From contig RFNX01000440.1 of NCBI GenBank assembly GCA_009926905.1, positions 1 through 14,978 of the forward strand: a stretch of 14,978 bases of DNA, read 5' to 3'. Below the pieces are notes generated by a model. The model had not been told where the DNA came from. It was given only the letters and a program-made list of their open reading frames with translations, and searched no databases. The position numbers and the translations under genes were made by a program. The stretch's first letter is position 1; each line of letters starts with the position of its first letter. This document shows positions 13,910 through 14,978 of the stretch, piece by piece. The stretch is from Flavobacteriales bacterium. Its GTDB lineage: Bacteria; Bacteroidota; Bacteroidia; Flavobacteriales_D; Crocinitomicaceae.

Positions 13910-14978
13910 ATGGAGAATTTATTTGCTAAATTTTACGAAACCAAAGGTGTTTCAACAGATACAAGGAATATTCATAAAGAATGTTTTTTTATAGCATTAA
14001 AAGGTACCAACTTTAATGGAAATCATTTTGCTGAAGAAGCAATTAAACAAGGTGCAAAATATGCAATAGTTGACGAAGCTGAATTTGTAGATAATGAAAA
14101 TATTTTTTTCGTAAGTGACACATTAAAATTTCTTCAAAAACTAGCCAATCACCACCGAAATAAGTTTAGTATTCCTTTAATTGGAATTACTGGAAGCAAT
14201 GGAAAAACAAGTACCAAAGAATTAATAAATGTGGTGCTTTCCAAAAAATACAATGTGCTTTGTACAGCAGGTAATCTTAACAATCACATTGGGGTTCCTC
14301 TCACATTACTACAACTAAATAATCAGCATGAGATTGCAATCATTGAGATGGGAGCAAACAAGCATGGTGACATCGAAGAATTATGTTCAATTGCTGAACC
14401 GAACTTCGGAATAATAACCAATATTGGAAAAGCTCATTTAGAAGGTTTTATTAATTTCGAAGGAGTACTTAAAACGAAATCTGAATTGTACGAATCGGTA
14501 AAAAGTAAAAATGGAATGATTGTCCTAAACAACGACGACGAAGTTCTCAAAAAACAAGCATTAAAATTTGGATTAGCTACTTTTACCTACGCTTCACAAA
14601 ACGAAGGGGATATTCGTGGCGAATTAGTCAAATTAACGCCTTTTGTAAACTTAAAATGGGCAAATAATTCATTTCAATCGGAAACAATTGAAACACAAAT
14701 GGTTGGTAAATACAACTTTTACAATTTCCTAGCTGCTATTAGTTTTGGATGTTTATTTGAAGTTTCTCCATCTGACGTAAACAATGCATTAGCTACCTAT
14801 TTACCAAGAAACAATCGTTCTCAAGTATCAAAAACAGAAACAAATACTTTAATTATAGACTGCTATAATGCTAATCCATCAAGCATGAAAGTAGCATTGG
14901 AGAGCTTTTTGGAAATAAATCACCCAAACAAAATTGCTTTGATTGGAGATATGTTTGAATTAGGAAACGATAGTTTTG
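13910..14978 (+). CDS. murF: UDP-N-acetylmuramoyl-tripeptide--D-alanyl-D-alanine ligase MurF (N-terminal ~356 residues, cut by window edge)
   Basis: MurF is the cytoplasmic ATP-dependent ligase that adds D-Ala-D-Ala to the UDP-MurNAc-tripeptide, completing the peptidoglycan precursor. I translated the open frame from ATG at 13910 to the right edge. VSTDTRNI and FFIALKGTNFNGNHF mark the N-terminal UDP-binding domain. The ATP-binding loop GITGSNGKTSTKE follows, with Lys99 and Thr100. The central ligase domain has NLNNHIGVPLTLL, IIEMGANKHGDIEEL and TNIGKAHLEGF, with a probable carbamylated lysine in KTKSELYES. The C-terminal domain has started (IDCYNANPSSMK, IALIGDMFELG). About 70-80 residues are outside. 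The gene begins 50 bp after the gldJ stop and only 12 bases after the terminator T-run, so its promoter is not obvious. Confidence 0.95.
   Translation, partial: MENLFAKFYETKGVSTDTRNIHKECFFIALKGTNFNGNHFAEEAIKQGAKYAIVDEAEFVDNENIFFVSDTLKFLQKLANHHRNKFSIPLIGITGSNGKTSTKELINVVLSKKYNVLCTAGNLNNHIGVPLTLLQLNNQHEIAIIEMGANKHGDIEELCSIAEPNFGIITNIGKAHLEGFINFEGVLKTKSELYESVKSKNGMIVLNNDDEVLKKQALKFGLATFTYASQNEGDIRGELVKLTPFVNLKWANNSFQSETIETQMVGKYNFYNFLAAISFGCLFEVSPSDVNNALATYLPRNNRSQVSKTETNTLIIDCYNANPSSMKVALESFLEINHPNKIALIGDMFELGNDSF

Overview
The window is AT-rich chromosomal DNA from a Bacteroidota bacterium, most likely a Flavobacteriales-type lineage. The evidence is a nearly complete set of type IX secretion (T9SS) and gliding genes (porU, porV, a porP/sprF-family gene, gldJ), no Shine-Dalgarno-like sites at the starts, and promoter-like boxes of the Bacteroidota type (TTG ... 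TAnnTTTG). The species cannot be named from the sequence alone.

Left part (1-2183, all minus strand): the 5' part of a type I restriction-modification methyltransferase gene (hsdM) runs off the left edge. Nine bases upstream of it lies a short gene for a WYL-type regulator reduced to its N-terminal DNA-binding half. Its leader carries a perfect 14-bp palindrome and a matching direct repeat that look like operator sites. Next upstream is apaG, a housekeeping gene.

Middle (2298-10254, all minus strand): bioB-bioF form a two-gene biotin operon with 2 bp between them. Further upstream comes porU-porV-ispF, in which the T9SS signal peptidase/sortase PorU, its outer-membrane partner PorV and the isoprenoid enzyme IspF are read in the same direction, with only 3 bp between porV and ispF. 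As given, porU is broken into two frames by one missing base near 8733-8735, just ahead of the peptidase C25 domain. Either this is an assembly error or the strain lacks intact PorU.

Right part (10385-14978, plus strand): a porP/sprF-family outer-membrane protein gene and gldJ, a lipoprotein with a formylglycine-generating-enzyme-like fold, are divergent from porU. gldJ ends in a clear intrinsic terminator, and murF (peptidoglycan precursor ligase) starts 12 bases beyond its T-run and runs off the right edge. The 130-bp gap between porU and porP is the regulatory hub for both secretion transcripts.

No gene-free stretch exceeds 130 bp. No tRNA, rRNA, CRISPR array or insertion sequence was seen. 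The clearest departures from the expected are the porU frameshift, the large insertion in GldJ, and the truncated WYL regulator with its palindromic leader beside hsdM.
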